DNA of 64,000 bases from Leptolyngbya sp. O-77. Its GTDB lineage: Bacteria > Cyanobacteriota > Cyanobacteriia > Elainellales > Elainellaceae. The DNA is taken from NCBI RefSeq assembly GCF_001548395.1, contig NZ_AP017367.1, positions 2,083,001 to 2,147,000 of the forward strand, in the 5' to 3' direction. Every line of letters starts with the position of its first letter. Within the stretch, counting starts at the first letter, position 1. Below are positions 25,658-35,068 of the stretch, one piece after another. Below the pieces are notes generated by a model. The model did not search any database. It was given only the letters and a program-made list of their open reading frames with translations, and was not told the DNA's origin. The position numbers were made by a program, and so were the translations under genes.

Positions 25658-27292
25658 TCAAGGAGACGGGGCAGGCCCTTTGCGCTTATAGGGAGCCATT
25701 TGATAGTGACTGACCTGAATCGGCTCGCCGACTTTCACCAAGCACAGTCCAAACTGCTGCATTTCCTTAGGGAATGAATCGTCTGTAAAACCCGCCGCCT
25801 CCAGCCACTTTCCCTCGACTGCGTAAATCGTCGGGGCCGCGAGGGCACGCCGAGTACAGCGAGGGCAGCGGGGCCGCGAGATTTTGGTCAACCGCTCCTG
25901 AGAATTTTTGAGATTTTCATCGCAAGACGCTGTCCAGTTCACGCTGGCGGGGGTGCAGTCTAGGTTTTCTGGATCAACCGCGCAGAATAGGTAAGGCCCG
26001 CCGGGTTGAGCAATAAACGCGGCAGGCGCAAGTGCCTGAAGCGGCTGGAGGCGGGCAATGGTGGACGGTGGTCGCTGGAAAGACAGCACGTTGGGCAGGG
26101 TGAAACTGGACACCAATGCTGTGCCCAGCAGCAGCAGCCCCAGACGACGAAACCAGCGGCCGCTGAGGGACTGCAAAAAACTGAGCGCCGCTAGCCAGAG
26201 CAGCAGGTATATCAGGACAAAATATCGCAGGCTGACGCGGTTGTGGTAGACCCAGGCAAGGCAGAGGAGCGCGGCAAAGCTGAGAATTGCGGTACCGAGA
26301 AAATAGTAGAACCAGGGCGAGAGTTGGAGGGCGTGCGATCGCCCCTTTATCCACAAGTACCCCATCGTTGCCACGCTGCCCAACACCAGAACGGCATGAA
26401 TCCCCAGCAGAAACCCGTGCTGAAAGGTAAGCGTTTCCCAGGCGGCGATCGCCAGGTGCGTTGCGGCGGCCCAGATCTGGTCGGGGCTGCTCAGGGTGCC
26501 ATAGTTCTCATTGCGGCGCATCGCTTGACTCTTGGCAAAGGCGACAAAGCCAATGCCGACCAGCGAAGCCAGACCTAATGCCAGCAGGTCGAGTCGGGAT
26601 AGCCCAATACGCTGCCAGAAGGTTTGGTTAGCGGGTGTGGGGCGATCGCCCAGCCGGATCATTACCAGCACAACGGCCAGACAAAAAAAGATCAGCGCTG
26701 AAAAGTCGGAAATCCAAATCGCTAGAAACGCGCAGAGGGCGATCGCCGCCAGGGTCAAGGGCTGATTCAGCGGTTGACCGGGTCTCGCCTTGGCAAGTAC
26801 TCGGTGGCACAGCAGCAGCGCAGCACCAACCATAAGGAACTGAGGCCCATAGGGATGGGCAGGCAGCACCAACTCGATAAAGGAGCGGAGTGGTAAAAAC
26901 CAGACTAGTGCCAGAATTATGCTGATAAACGGCTGTTTGAAGAACCGGGCAAGCATCCAAAACCCAGCAGCCAGAATCGCATATTGAGCAATTGACAGCG
27001 CTACTACCGGGCGTATCGGTAAGAGTTTTAACAGGCCGTGAGCCAAGATTGGCAGCAGGCTGCCGAGACGATCTTGTCCCCAAAAGTAGAAATCCTCTGG
27101 CAATTGCAAGTCGTAAGCCATTAGCACATGAATGGCCTGATCCGAATTGAGGCGGGGCGAATAGTATGCTGAAAAGTTCAGCATAGAGAGGAGGGCAATC
27201 AGCGTGCAGAGGGCGATCGCCCAGAGCCACTGAGTTCTAAGTGACAAAGGTTGCGTGGGTCGTCGGATCGAGCCTGTTATCGAGCGCTGCAT
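25658..27292 (-). CDS. GT-C-like multipass membrane protein
   Basis: This 544-aa protein has about ten membrane helices. The first extracytoplasmic loop carries NSDQAIHVLMAYDLQLPEDFYFWGQD, rich in acidic and aromatic residues as in GT-C glycosyltransferases. The short soluble tail (about 420-544) contains several Cys residues, including a KISRPRCPRCTRR patch. It is distantly similar in architecture to the three proteins at 4.8-10.2 kb but not a close paralogue. It is divergent from rsmB. A glycosyl-transfer role is inferred only from architecture and neighbours. Confidence 0.6.
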   Translation of the reverse strand: MQRSITGSIRRPTQPLSLRTQWLWAIALCTLIALLSMLNFSAYYSPRLNSDQAIHVLMAYDLQLPEDFYFWGQDRLGSLLPILAHGLLKLLPIRPVVALSIAQYAILAAGFWMLARFFKQPFISIILALVWFLPLRSFIELVLPAHPYGPQFLMVGAALLLCHRVLAKARPGQPLNQPLTLAAIALCAFLAIWISDFSALIFFCLAVVLVMIRLGDRPTPANQTFWQRIGLSRLDLLALGLASLVGIGFVAFAKSQAMRRNENYGTLSSPDQIWAAATHLAIAAWETLTFQHGFLLGIHAVLVLGSVATMGYLWIKGRSHALQLSPWFYYFLGTAILSFAALLCLAWVYHNRVSLRYFVLIYLLLWLAALSFLQSLSGRWFRRLGLLLLGTALVSSFTLPNVLSFQRPPSTIARLQPLQALAPAAFIAQPGGPYLFCAVDPENLDCTPASVNWTASCDENLKNSQERLTKISRPRCPRCTRRALAAPTIYAVEGKWLEAAGFTDDSFPKEMQQFGLCLVKVGEPIQVSHYQMAPYKRKGPAPSP

Positions 27293-27379
27293 CGAGGGTT
27301 GTGTTAAGGAAACAGGTTTTGAGAACCAAACGGGGGCGGCTCTGATTTTCGCACCCGCTGTTTAGCTACGGTAGTCAGT

Positions 27380-28768
27380 ATGAGTCAAAATGTGGGCCAA
27401 AACTTGAGGCAGGTTGCCCTGGAGGCGCTGCGGGACGTAGAGCGGGGCGCATTTGCCGATGCGGCGCTGGACAAACGGCTGCACTGGGGCGATCTGTCGG
27501 AGCGCGATCGCCGTCTGACCACCGAACTCGTCTACGGATGCGTGCGGCGACGGCGCACCCTGGATGCGCTAATTAGCCAGTTTGCTACGAAACCTGCCGA
27601 CCAGCAGCCGCCCCTGCTCCGGCTGATTTTGCACCTGGGACTCTACCAAATCCGCTATCTCAGCCAGATTCCCGCCTCCGCCGCCGTCGATACGACGGTG
27701 GATCTGGCAAAGACAAACGGCTTTGGCGGCCTGGCAGGATTCGTCAACGGGCTGTTGCGGCAGACCCTCCGGCAAGCCGCAGAGCGCGAGTCGGGCGATC
27801 CGCTAGGGCTGCCCGCCGACCCCGTTTCGCGCATCGGCATCCTGCACAGTATGCCCGACTGGCTCGTGCAGCAGTGGATCGCGCAATTTGGCGAAGCTGA
27901 TGCCGAACAGCTCTGCGCCTGGTTTAACCAGCCACCCAGCATCGACTTGCGGGTGAATCGGCTGCGGGCATCGGTGGAACAAGTGGAAGCCGCGATGCAG
28001 GCGGCAGGCGTGACCGTGGAACGGCTGGCGGGCTTTCCCCTGGCGCTGCGGCTGCGGAGCCATCGCGGGCCGATTCCGGCGCTGCCGGGCTATGCGGAGG
28101 GCTGGTGGTCGGTGCAGGATGCCAGCGCCCAGCTTGTGGCGGCGCTGCTCGACCCGCAGCCAGGGGAAACAGTGATCGATGCTTGCGCGGCTCCGGGCGG
28201 CAAGACGACGCATTTGGCGGAGATGATGGGCGATCGCGGTTTGATCTGGGCGGGCGATCGCAGTGCCAGCCGCCTCAAAAAAGTGCTGCAAAATGCCGAG
28301 CGACTGCAACTCACCAGCATCCAACTGTGTCCTGGTGACAGTCGCACCCTCACCCAGTTCACTAACCAAGCAGACCGAGTGTTGCTGGATGCGCCCTGTT
28401 CGGGTTTGGGCACGCTGCACCGCCATGCCGATGCCCGCTGGCGACAAACGCCCGACTCTGTGCAGGAGCTTGCCCAGTTGCAATCTGAACTCCTGCGCCA
28501 TGTCGCCACCTGGGTCAAACCGGGTGGCACGCTGGTTTATGCCACCTGCACGCTGCATCCTGACGAAAACGAGCGCGTTGTGCAACATTTCCTGGCAACC
28601 CATCTCGATTGGAAAATCGATCCGCTGCCCAGCAACCATCCCGCTGCCCGGTTTCAACAGCCGGAGGGCTGGCTTCGCATTTTGCCCCATCGGTATGACC
28701 TAGACGGCTTTTTTATGACAAGACTAATTTCTTGCAACAGGTCGTTGCCTGCTGGCAGCCCAGACTAG
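27380..28768 (+). CDS. rsmB: 16S rRNA (cytosine(967)-C(5))-methyltransferase
   Basis: This 462-aa enzyme methylates C967 of 16S rRNA using SAM. The N-terminal NusB-like RNA-binding domain covers about residues 1-140. The catalytic domain has VIDACAAPGGKTTHLAEMM (motif I), LLDAPCSGLGTLHRHAD (motif IV with one catalytic Cys) and LVYATCTLHPDENERVV (motif VI with the second Cys). The length is normal. The start ATG at 27380 is 87 bp from the divergent membrane-protein start. A few extra residues (SCNRSLPAGSPD) extend the usual C-terminus. Confidence 0.96.
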   Translation: MSQNVGQNLRQVALEALRDVERGAFADAALDKRLHWGDLSERDRRLTTELVYGCVRRRRTLDALISQFATKPADQQPPLLRLILHLGLYQIRYLSQIPASAAVDTTVDLAKTNGFGGLAGFVNGLLRQTLRQAAERESGDPLGLPADPVSRIGILHSMPDWLVQQWIAQFGEADAEQLCAWFNQPPSIDLRVNRLRASVEQVEAAMQAAGVTVERLAGFPLALRLRSHRGPIPALPGYAEGWWSVQDASAQLVAALLDPQPGETVIDACAAPGGKTTHLAEMMGDRGLIWAGDRSASRLKKVLQNAERLQLTSIQLCPGDSRTLTQFTNQADRVLLDAPCSGLGTLHRHADARWRQTPDSVQELAQLQSELLRHVATWVKPGGTLVYATCTLHPDENERVVQHFLATHLDWKIDPLPSNHPAARFQQPEGWLRILPHRYDLDGFFMTRLISCNRSLPAGSPD

Positions 28769-28881
28769 GGTGATATCGCAAAATAACGCCGATCTCGGCG
28801 CGAATCACGGTTGCGTTTGACCTGCGCTGTTACGATTAACAAATAGTGAATGATTGTTGCGGCAGGGTATAGCTGAGCGTT

Positions 28882-29649
28882 ATGGTTGAACGTCCTATCA
28901 AGAAATCTGAGCGTCAGACCCAGGAAGCGTCTGAGACTACTTCTAACACTTCTAACACGGCGTCTTCTAGCACTCCATCCGGGAGCAACAAGCCGCGCCC
29001 AGTTAAAAAAAGTGAACGCACTGGCCGAGATGAGTCGCCGCGTGAACGATCGGAGGATTCGCGGTCGGGCGATCGCCAGCGTCGGAAGGGCAAAGGCGGG
29101 CGTGATCGAGACGATCGCCCTTCGCCGTCGGTTAGCCCAGCCCTGATGCGCGGACCCAAGCCTACTCAGAAGAAACCCGTTGAAGAGCCGCCGTCAGAGG
29201 AAATCGCCGCCGAGGACGCATCCCTAGAAGCAGCAACAGAGGAAGTGGTCGCAGAAGAAGTCGTCGCAGAGGTGGTTGGAGCATCCGCACCAGAACCAGA
29301 ATCCGCTGCTGAGCCTGAACCCGCTGCTGAAGCGCCTGCGCCAGAACCCGAATCTGAGCCGGAACCCGAACCCGAACCTGTTGCTGAGCCTGAACCTGTT
29401 GCTGAAGTGCCTGCGCCAGAACCCGAATCTGAGCCGGAATCTGTTGCCGAAGCACCTACGCCTGAACCGGAATCCGAACCTGCGCCTGAACCCGAACCCG
29501 AACCTGTCACCGAAGCACCTACGCCGGAACTGGAATCCGAACCTACGCCTGAACCCGAACCTGAGCTGGAACCTGTTGCAGAAGTGCCTGTGGCTGAAGA
29601 AACTGCGGAGCCTGAGGCCGCTGCCGAACCAGAAACCTCTAAGGCATAG
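28882..29649 (+). CDS. Pro/Glu-rich low-complexity protein
   Basis: This 255-aa, largely disordered protein begins VERPIKKSERQ and has a basic Arg/Ser/Lys/Gly-rich segment at about 40-85. From about residue 135 it has a long array of PEPEPEP/ESEPE units with interspersed VAE and APA. I suspect the N-terminal KKSERQ region is shared with other cyanobacterial proteins, but I assign no function. The repeat region is a likely site of length variation. It precedes the DUF1824-like gene by 18 bp and is probably co-transcribed with it. Confidence 0.7.
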   Translation: MVERPIKKSERQTQEASETTSNTSNTASSSTPSGSNKPRPVKKSERTGRDESPRERSEDSRSGDRQRRKGKGGRDRDDRPSPSVSPALMRGPKPTQKKPVEEPPSEEIAAEDASLEAATEEVVAEEVVAEVVGASAPEPESAAEPEPAAEAPAPEPESEPEPEPEPVAEPEPVAEVPAPEPESEPESVAEAPTPEPESEPAPEPEPEPVTEAPTPELESEPTPEPEPELEPVAEVPVAEETAEPEAAAEPETSKA

Positions 29650-29667
29650 TCAGGGATTGGCTAGATT

Positions 29668-30084
29668 ATGACAGATTCTAAGGCGATCGCCCTCACTCGC
29701 GGTCAGGCTCATCGTCTGCTCAAGCAGTTCGATTGTCAGACTGCTGCGCCCACGCTATCCGCTGAGGAAAAGGCGAGGCTCCGCGAGGCGCTAAAGCTGG
29801 TCGCACAGCACTCGGATTATCAAATGCTGGGGGTTTGCGCCAGTTCTCAGCCAGAGGGCTGGAGGGCGCTGGAGCAATATGCGATCGCCCTTAGCTATGC
29901 ACCCCAGCCGCCAGCGGTTTCGCTGGACGGCCCGGTCTATCTCAAGTTCAATCCCAAATCAAGCCTGTGCTACGTAGACACCTATCCTGGTGAGCATCGC
30001 GGCGTGCTAGTTTCCTGTCAGTCTGCCGATTCCGACGACATTAACGATCTCTATGGGCATCTGCCCTTAGATCTTTGGGACTAG
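29668..30084 (+). CDS. DUF1824-like cyanobacterial protein
   Basis: This 138-aa soluble protein has the pattern LLKQFDC near residue 20, LVAQHSDYQMLGVCA, then YLKFNPKSSLCYVDTYPGEHRGVLVSCQS, and a C-terminal DINDLYGHLPLDLWD. It fits my recollection of DUF1824, a cyanobacterial family without a known function. It follows the Pro/Glu-rich gene by 18 bp and ends before the terminator at 30161. The family call rests on memory of the motif pattern. Confidence 0.65.
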   Translation: MTDSKAIALTRGQAHRLLKQFDCQTAAPTLSAEEKARLREALKLVAQHSDYQMLGVCASSQPEGWRALEQYAIALSYAPQPPAVSLDGPVYLKFNPKSSLCYVDTYPGEHRGVLVSCQSADSDDINDLYGHLPLDLWD

Positions 30085-30160
30085 GAACCTATGGGATTAG
30101 GGGCTGGATGGGTTCAGAAGATGCCCTGATCCCTAGCCTGACTCTCAATCTCAAAAACAA

Positions 30161-30192
30161 AAAGCCTCAGCACAATGCTGCGCTGAGGCTTT
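30161..30192 (-). terminator. strong bidirectional terminator between apcE and the DUF1824-like gene
   Basis: A perfect 11-bp stem, AAAGCCTCAGC (30161-30171) with GCTGAGGCTTT (30182-30192). On the minus strand it is followed by TTTGTTTTTG, ending the apcE transcript. It probably also ends the plus-strand unit. Confidence 0.9.
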
Positions 30193-30278
30193 GCCGTTCA
30201 ACTAATTAAATTAACCAGTCGGCGTGAGCAAGATATCCAGCTAGGGCAGCCCAACGGACTACCCCGGCCTCTTACGTT

Positions 30279-33200
30279 CTACTGCCCGGTCAGATACGAG
30301 GGCGACAGGCTCGACCAGGACTGCTTCACCAGGTCGGCATCTGCCGTCACGCTGCCCAGGTAGTTGCCTGCGGGCAAAGAGGGGAAGCGCTTATAAGGCA
30401 CTACGTCTTCGCCAAAGTAGCGCGAGTATTCTGCGCTTTCCACCATCGCGTCTACGGCTGCTTTCAGACCACGGTCGGCCAGCAGCTTGTTGTATTCGCG
30501 GATCTCTGCCTGGGTGGCGGGGGCGCGGCCCAGCAGATGGCGGAACAGAAACTCGATCACCTTGGTGTTGGGATAGGGCGTGTAGAACCGCTTGCGGTAG
30601 ATGTCCGAACCCGCTAGCGTCTTCACAAACTCGCGCACCGAGATCTCCCCATTCCGCAGCTTGCTTTCCAGGTCGCTGCGGCGGAACTCGGCCGGAACCT
30701 GACCGCTAAACACGTCCATCACCTGCACATAAATCGCATCGATCACCAGTTCCGTTTCGCCCCGCGTCATGCTAGGGTTCATGCGGAAGATCCGAGCAGG
30801 CTTGCGGCGAGAAGTTCCCACCCCAATCTCTACTGATTGTCCCTGACCTTCCGCCAGGAAGGAGCGACCCAGTTCCACAAACTTGGGCTTGGTGGGGTCG
30901 GGCTGACGAGCTTGGGTGGATAGATTGGCGATCGCCAGTCCAGTCAGCGGCAGCTTGGTCGGGTCTATCTTCGACTTCACCGGCTCAAAGCTGGGCACCA
31001 CCAGCGTCTTATTCTGCTTGGTGAGCGTGTTATACAAGCGCTGCGTATTTGGGAAGTTGGCCGCAGGCAGCGTCAGGAAGCGGTTGTAGGGCACCGTATC
31101 TTCGCCAAAGGCCTGCGCGTATTCGGCGCTGTTCACCATTGCGTTGATAAAGCCCTTCAGCCCCTGCGATGCCAGGATCTGGTTATACTTGCGGATTTCT
31201 GCCTGATCCAGCGGCGCACGACCCAGGAAGTGCTTCGTCCCCAGCTCAATCACTTTGGTATTGGGATAGGGCGTGTAGAACTCCTTGATATAGAGGTTTG
31301 AGGTTCCCAACCCTTCGATGAACTCCTTCAGGTTGATCTCGCCATTGCCCAGCTTGCTCTCCAGGGCGGTGAACTCGTTCTGGACGATGTAAGGCGCGAT
31401 ATCCCGCTCAAACACCTGGCGATAAGCCGCACCAATCACCGTCTTCAGTTGGTTCACATCTGCTGCCGAAGTCAGCTTGAAGACCTTGGTTTGCTCCCGC
31501 TTCTTCGACACGCCCTGATTAGACCGGAACTGCACGTCTGGCTCCGTGCGGACTTCCGTCACTGCGCCTAGAGTCACAAAGCTTGGCGTTTCCTCAGCCA
31601 CAGGCTTCAGCAAGCCCTTATCCACAATGCTGCCGACGCGGTTGGTTCGCAGCGACAAGCCCGCGGGTGTCAGATAGCGCTCGTAGGGCACCGTGTCTTC
31701 GCCAAAGGCCTCGCTGTACTCCAGGCTGTCGATCATGGCATCGACTACCGCATAGAAGCCCTTCTTCGCCGCAATGTCAAAGTAGGCGTTGATCTCTTTG
31801 CGTCCGTAGGTGGGGCGGCCCAATAGGCGGCGGTGGATATACTCGATCGCCTTTGTCACATACAGCGGTGTCCAGTAGAGGCTGCGGAACAGGTCAGATT
31901 TCGCCAAAATCCGCACAAACTCGCGTACCGTAATCTCGCCGTTTTCCAGCTTGATTTCGGCTACCTTCTGGCGCTGCCCCTCATACACATCGCGCCCAAT
32001 CACTTGCAGGTAAATAGCGCGAATCACGGCCTGTGTCGAGCTTTCCGAATACTTAACGCTGATGCCCTTGGTGTCGCCGCCCTTCTTGCTGAAGGTGCCT
32101 GTATAGCTAGGAAGCTGATCCAGCTTGAACACTTTAGGCCCAAGCGCACCTGGCGCAACACCGCGTGCGCTTGGATTGCTCAACTGATTATTGATGCCGG
32201 GGCCGCGATTAATGAGAATCCGGCGAGTATCTTTGCCGAAGGGGGCAGGACTGGTGCTGGGGTTGCGGGTCTGTTTGGGGAAGATCGCGCCAAACTGGAT
32301 TTCCAGGGGGTCGTTGCCAGAACCGTAGACATGCTGATCGGGCAACGGCTGGTTGTACTTGGCGAAGGTGGTAATAAAGTGTGGCACCTTGCGGAACGGG
32401 GCGCTGTACTTAAACAGGTCTTGCTGGGGGCCCCAGTTGCGGCACTCTTGTGCTTCCTGACCCAAACCACGCAGATAGGGCACCGTCTCTTCGCCAAAGT
32501 AGTCGGAATATTCCTGCGAATCGACCAGCGCATCCACCAACGCCGACAGACCGCCTTTAGAAACGATGCTGAAGTACTTCTGCACTTCTTCACGAGAGCT
32601 GGGCCCACGTCCCAGGATGTGGCGGAACGCCAGCTCCAGGGCGCGGCTGTTGATATACGGCTCGTAGAAATTCTTGCGATACAGCGGCGACTTGGCCAGA
32701 CGACGAATGAACTCCTTCATGGAGATTTCGCCGTTTTTCACCTTGGATTCCAGGTCAGAAATGCCGAGGGAATAGGCGCGAGTGATGTCGCGCTCGAAGA
32801 CCTGACGGTAGGCCGCTTTCACCACGTCGTTCTTCTCGGTAGAAGACAGACCTGGCTTCATGGCGTACTTGGGCCGACGCTCTGCCGCATTGAAATAGAT
32901 CTGGGGCAGTTGCAGACCTTGCTGGTCGCCCGAAGGACGCTGACGCAGCTTGTTAGAGGGGCTGGGCGCAACGAACTCGTTAATCAGCACTTCAAAGTAT
33001 TGCGTGACGATCAGCGCGGCATCGGCATCGTCGCGGAACAGCGTCAGTGCGCCGACCCGCATTTCTTGCAGCGCAACGATGGTCGCTTCGCCAGAGCAGG
33101 CGTTTTCGATGATTTCGCGCAGTCCGCGCACGTTCACCGAGATGATGTTGGGGTCGCCCGCCACGATTGCATAGGTGACGTAGCGCAAGAACCAGCTCAA

Positions 33201-33689
33201 ATCCCGCAGGGACTTCTGCATATTCGCAGGGCCGTAGCGGGCGACGTTGATGGGGCGAAATCCGGGGGGAATTGGCCCCGCACTAGGGGTGGCAAAGAGG
33301 TTTCGCAGCCCCTCCAGTAAACCGCCGCCGCTGCCAGAAACGTAGGTGACGGTGCCTAGCTTCATGGCTTCTTCGGTGTCGAGGGCAACGCCGCCCATCG
33401 TCATCATGACGGGGACTTCTTCAGGGGGCTTTTCAAGAAACGCCATCGGGGAGCCGCCGACAAAGATGCGGTTGGCGGCGCGAGAGACGATGAGTTCGGA
33501 GCTTCTGGTAAGAGCATCGGCGATCGCCAATCGCTTGAGTCCAGAAGAGAAGAAACTGGTTAGTTCGGCGAGTTCACCCCGCCCCAGGAATCGGTCTTGC
33601 TGCTCCGCCTGGGAAATGGTTGAGACGGGTAGGGTTTGATAAAGATTTGGACGCGCAACAGAGCTTCCACCGCTTGCCGTGACACTCAT
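30279..33689 (-). CDS. apcE: phycobilisome core-membrane linker (Lcm)
   Basis: This 1136-aa protein organises the allophycocyanin core, docks the phycobilisome to the thylakoid and acts as a terminal energy emitter. Residues 1-240 form the allophycocyanin-like domain, interrupted by a loop at about 80-145. The bilin-binding Cys is most likely Cys198 in IIENACSGEAT. Four PBS-linker repeats follow at about 285-405, 552-670, 748-870 and 978-1100, each ending FGE(D/E)xVPY. Linkers with four repeats go with pentacylindrical cores. AAGGGAG precedes the ATG at good distance. apcA, apcB and apcC are not adjacent, and a terminator follows directly, so the gene is monocistronic here. Confidence 0.98.
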   Translation of the reverse strand: MSVTASGGSSVARPNLYQTLPVSTISQAEQQDRFLGRGELAELTSFFSSGLKRLAIADALTRSSELIVSRAANRIFVGGSPMAFLEKPPEEVPVMMTMGGVALDTEEAMKLGTVTYVSGSGGGLLEGLRNLFATPSAGPIPPGFRPINVARYGPANMQKSLRDLSWFLRYVTYAIVAGDPNIISVNVRGLREIIENACSGEATIVALQEMRVGALTLFRDDADAALIVTQYFEVLINEFVAPSPSNKLRQRPSGDQQGLQLPQIYFNAAERRPKYAMKPGLSSTEKNDVVKAAYRQVFERDITRAYSLGISDLESKVKNGEISMKEFIRRLAKSPLYRKNFYEPYINSRALELAFRHILGRGPSSREEVQKYFSIVSKGGLSALVDALVDSQEYSDYFGEETVPYLRGLGQEAQECRNWGPQQDLFKYSAPFRKVPHFITTFAKYNQPLPDQHVYGSGNDPLEIQFGAIFPKQTRNPSTSPAPFGKDTRRILINRGPGINNQLSNPSARGVAPGALGPKVFKLDQLPSYTGTFSKKGGDTKGISVKYSESSTQAVIRAIYLQVIGRDVYEGQRQKVAEIKLENGEITVREFVRILAKSDLFRSLYWTPLYVTKAIEYIHRRLLGRPTYGRKEINAYFDIAAKKGFYAVVDAMIDSLEYSEAFGEDTVPYERYLTPAGLSLRTNRVGSIVDKGLLKPVAEETPSFVTLGAVTEVRTEPDVQFRSNQGVSKKREQTKVFKLTSAADVNQLKTVIGAAYRQVFERDIAPYIVQNEFTALESKLGNGEINLKEFIEGLGTSNLYIKEFYTPYPNTKVIELGTKHFLGRAPLDQAEIRKYNQILASQGLKGFINAMVNSAEYAQAFGEDTVPYNRFLTLPAANFPNTQRLYNTLTKQNKTLVVPSFEPVKSKIDPTKLPLTGLAIANLSTQARQPDPTKPKFVELGRSFLAEGQGQSVEIGVGTSRRKPARIFRMNPSMTRGETELVIDAIYVQVMDVFSGQVPAEFRRSDLESKLRNGEISVREFVKTLAGSDIYRKRFYTPYPNTKVIEFLFRHLLGRAPATQAEIREYNKLLADRGLKAAVDAMVESAEYSRYFGEDVVPYKRFPSLPAGNYLGSVTADADLVKQSWSSLSPSYLTGQ

Positions 33690-34058
33690 TGGATTTCAAA
33701 AGCTCCCTTAATAAACAACTGCCTCAGGTGAGAAGTAGACGTTCCCAGTACGAAATTCAGAACGGCTTGAATAACGACACCCTTCGACGGGGCGGAAGAG
33801 ATTGTCGCAAGCGATACTAAACAAGCGTTCTGGGGTCTTACAGATTAACTTTTAGATTAGAACGTTTAGGCCCCGTCATGCGGAATGTTAAAAAGCATGT
33901 CGAGAACCCTCTCTAGAGTGTCCCAAAAAACCCGATTCTATGGATGGAATCAGACTGAGAGAAGTAATAAGTTTTGTTGCAAAACAAAGAGATGCAAGAA
34001 AAAAGGAGGAGCGCTGGAGTTCTGTAGTGGCTCCATTCCCGCCCCCCTCCGTGACCCA
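33690..34058 (-). other. apcE upstream region
   Basis: About 370 bases between the CHAD gene and the apcE start, both on the minus strand, presumably holding the apcE promoter and a long leader. I could not single out a convincing -10/-35 pair. The 3' side of the CHAD gene has small GGAG/CTCC pairings followed by a T-run on the minus strand (about 34005-34035), possibly a weak terminator. Confidence 0.4.
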
Positions 34059-35018
34059 TCACTCTCCAACAGGCTGGAGCAGCATCTCATAAAGCTGATA
34101 GCGGGAGGCTGGATCAAGCTGCTGGAGACGGGTTTGGTTCCAGTTCGCCAGAATTTTCTGTTGGTTGGATTGCACCATGTGTCGCAGTTCCGATAACTCT
34201 ATGCCTTTGGGCAGCACGTCGGACAGCAACTCCAGTAGCACCTGAATATCTTGCAACCTGCCGAGGCTGTCTTGTAGTGACTTTAGCCCAGCAATCCAGG
34301 CTTTGAACTGCGTGCCATAGAAACTAATGAAAAACTCTGCTTGATAGCGGACATGCTTACAGGCTTTGCGGAGGTCGTGCAGTGTGGGGGCGGTGTCTTC
34401 TGTTACCTCTTCGGTGGCGATGAGCCAGCCGGGGTGTAGCAGCGAGGTCGATAGTAACGGGCTGAGTAGGTCGGGCAGGACAGTCATAATTGGGACTTGA
34501 GCCAGCGATGTGAACTGGGGAGCGCTGAGCCAAGTTTCGTAGGCGGTTTTCAGGTCTCGATAGCGGCTCTGGCTGAGGATGTCGCGGGTGCCTGCAAGGG
34601 TTTTGCAGCGCTTTTGCTGGAGTGCGGCGATCGCCCTCTCTAGGTACGCCTGCTCTGGCTGGCTCAGATGGGGATGATAGTCGGTCTGGAGCGTAGCGAT
34701 TTGCACGTCTAGGTCGCGCAATTTGCCCAGTGCCTTTGTGAGCGATCGCACGTGCTTGGCATGGGCCGCTCTAGGCAGCACAATGGCTGCTGCAAACACT
34801 TGTAGCGCCGTATAAAGCCGACGGCTATGAACGCGCATTTGGTGGAGATGTTCTGGGTCAGTATCTGCCAGAACGTGCTTTTCGTGCTTCACCATCTGGC
34901 GATACTGCTCACCCACGATGCAATGGGCGTACTCTCCTAAGGTTAACAGCTGGAGAGTTTGATGGCTGTGCTGGCTTTTTTGGCTTTGTTTCCCCTTGCT
35001 CCGCTGCTCAGTTTTCAT
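34059..35018 (-). CDS. CHAD domain protein
   Basis: This 319-aa helical protein has conserved histidines and basic residues characteristic of CHAD: DPEHLHQMRVHSRRLYTALQ near residue 54, LGKLRDLDVQIATL, LHDLRKACKHVRYQAEFF, and LKSLQDSLGRLQDIQVLLELL. CHAD domains bind inorganic polyphosphate and are often found with polyphosphate-related genes, though none is adjacent here. The first 20 residues are a Lys/Gln/Ser/His-rich disordered tail. It lies upstream of apcE on the same strand but is separated by about 370 bp. Confidence 0.9.
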   Translation of the reverse strand: MKTEQRSKGKQSQKSQHSHQTLQLLTLGEYAHCIVGEQYRQMVKHEKHVLADTDPEHLHQMRVHSRRLYTALQVFAAAIVLPRAAHAKHVRSLTKALGKLRDLDVQIATLQTDYHPHLSQPEQAYLERAIAALQQKRCKTLAGTRDILSQSRYRDLKTAYETWLSAPQFTSLAQVPIMTVLPDLLSPLLSTSLLHPGWLIATEEVTEDTAPTLHDLRKACKHVRYQAEFFISFYGTQFKAWIAGLKSLQDSLGRLQDIQVLLELLSDVLPKGIELSELRHMVQSNQQKILANWNQTRLQQLDPASRYQLYEMLLQPVGE

Positions 35019-35068
35019 AAGGGAATTTACCGTTTTCTAGTCTTATCTTAACCTACGATTTTTGCGGT

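Noticed and set aside
31833..33320. 495-codon frame on the plus strand opposite apcE
   Set aside because: It is antisense to the conserved repeats of apcE and lacks any family motif; a by-product of GC-rich codon use.
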